NCBI GenBank assembly: GCA_030039515.1
Contig: JASHVT010000026.1
Location: 1-6,275 of the forward strand
Direction of reading: 5' to 3'
Source: Nitrososphaerales archaeon
GTDB taxonomy: Archaea > Thermoproteota > Nitrososphaeria > Nitrososphaerales > Gagatemarchaeaceae
Length of the DNA: 6,275 bases
Part shown: positions 5,527 through 6,275 of the stretch, in pieces
Layout of the letters: each line of letters opens with the position of its first letter
Numbering within the stretch: the stretch's first letter is position 1
Notes under the pieces: generated by a model
What the model saw: only the letters and a program-made list of their open reading frames with translations
What the model was told of the DNA's origin: nothing
Database searches by the model: none
Program-made: the position numbers and the translations under genes

Positions 5527-6275
5527 TCACTCCGCCTGTGCTACCTTCTTGAGCTGCCCGTTGTACATCTCCAGTATCTCGTCGACGGTCGTGGCGTCTT
5601 CCGGGCGCTTGTCGTCCCGTATGTTGCCCGTGAACTTGGGGAACCTTAGCGAGATCCCCGCGCCCGGCCGGACCATCCCCATCGCTGCCGTGTGGATCGG
5701 GGAGAGCGTGAGCTCAGACGCTATCGTTTCTATGACCATGTGGGGCCTGAACCAGACGTCAGGTACCATCTTGGACTCGACGTCCGAAGGTCTGGCGTGG
5801 CTCTCGTAGGGCTTGAGCAGCTTCGGGATCCTCGCAAGGTCCTCGTCCGTGAAGCCCGTGCCTATCTTCGCGACGCTCGTGTAGACGTCCCTCCCCTTGT
5901 CGAAGGCGGCGAGGAGGTAGGTCCCGAACGCCCCGGTCCGCCTTCCCTTGCCGTGGAAGGCGCCTATCACGGCGAGGTCTATCGTGTCCGTGAGCTCGCT
6001 CCTGTACTCCCGCTTCAGCTTTATCCACGCGAACTCCCTTGCCCCCGCCCTGTAGTCGGACTCCGGGTCCTTGACCATCAGCCCTTCGCAGCCGTTCTCT
6101 ATCGCCTCCTCCATGAACCTCTCTATCTCCCGGGGGTCGGTGGTCCTGATGTTGGGGACGAGCCTCGTCCTGTCAGTCCGCTCGACCGCTTCTTCCAGGC
6201 GCCTTCTCCTGTCGCTGTAGGCCCTCGACGTGAGGTCCCTCCCTCCTTCGAGGAGGATGTCGAAGAAGTTGAGCG
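5527..6275 (-). CDS. lig: ATP-dependent DNA ligase, C-terminal part (N-terminus beyond window)
   Basis: The frame is open from the right edge to the TGA at 5527-5529, showing 248 residues of an enzyme that seals 5'-phosphate/3'-OH nicks in replication and repair. Numbering from the first full codon, motif IIIa is NFFDIL (2-7), motif IV is EGLMVKD (63-69), motif V is WIKLKREY (83-90), and the OB-fold carries the C-terminal motif VI region SLRFPKF (208-214) with RDDKRPEDATT (219-229). The adenylation-domain half, with the KxDG lysine that takes AMP, lies off the window; family members are usually near 600 residues, so about 340 are missing. An ATG at 6114 lies inside the adenylation domain and is not the start. 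The motif set is that of the archaeal/eukaryotic ligase I type, not the NAD-dependent bacterial enzyme. Its promoter is not visible. A hairpin begins 1 nt after the stop, and the nfeD promoter follows. Confidence 0.95.
   Translation of the reverse strand, partial: LNFFDILLEGGRDLTSRAYSDRRRRLEEAVERTDRTRLVPNIRTTDPREIERFMEEAIENGCEGLMVKDPESDYRAGAREFAWIKLKREYRSELTDTIDLAVIGAFHGKGRRTGAFGTYLLAAFDKGRDVYTSVAKIGTGFTDEDLARIPKLLKPYESHARPSDVESKMVPDVWFRPHMVIETIASELTLSPIHTAAMGMVRPGAGISLRFPKFTGNIRDDKRPEDATTVDEILEMYNGQLKKVAQAE

Noticed and set aside
5527..6114. ATG at 6114 as the ligase start, making a 195-residue protein
   Set aside because: The frame stays open to the window edge, and motif IIIa NFFDIL lies upstream of that ATG, so the protein is a full ligase cut by the window.

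Overview
All genes in this window lie on the minus strand, in GC-rich DNA (roughly 60% G+C by eye). The gene set is archaeal: an ATP-dependent DNA ligase of the archaeal/eukaryotic type, a tRNA-splicing endonuclease with a complete Tyr/His/Lys triad, an archaeal-type tRNA m1A methyltransferase, an NfeD/stomatin pair, and TATA-box promoters, one of which looks leaderless. The high GC and the family mix fit a mesophilic, thaumarchaeal-like (TACK) archaeon. That placement is inference; no rRNA or other phylogenetic marker is present.

In transcription order (right to left): (1) the C-terminal 248 residues of a DNA ligase, whose N-terminal part lies beyond the right edge; (2) a two-gene unit, nfeD (membrane serine protease, ClpP class) then a stomatin/SPFH protein, overlapping by 4 nt and driven by a TATA box about 29 nt before the nfeD ATG; (3) a three-gene unit of a PhoU-like DUF47 protein, endA and trmI, with gaps of 1 and 18 nt and its own TATA box; (4) an exported YVTN-type beta-propeller protein with its own TATA box and ribosome binding site, whose C-terminus runs off the left edge. 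No gap between genes exceeds 141 nt. I see no tRNA, rRNA, mobile element or CRISPR array.

Functionally this is mostly housekeeping: DNA end joining, membrane-protein quality control (the protease and its stomatin partner), and tRNA maturation (intron removal and m1A58 modification) with an unexplained PhoU-like protein at the head of the tRNA unit. The beta-propeller gene is the accessory part: a secreted, probably glycosylated surface protein whose blades share near-identical DNA. I found no clearly new multi-gene system. The points most worth a second look are a perfect palindrome between the TATA box and predicted transcription start of the DUF47-endA-trmI unit, perfect 6-bp hairpins just after the last gene of each of the three units that end here, the coupling of a PhoU-like protein to tRNA-processing genes, and recent blade duplication in the beta-propeller.
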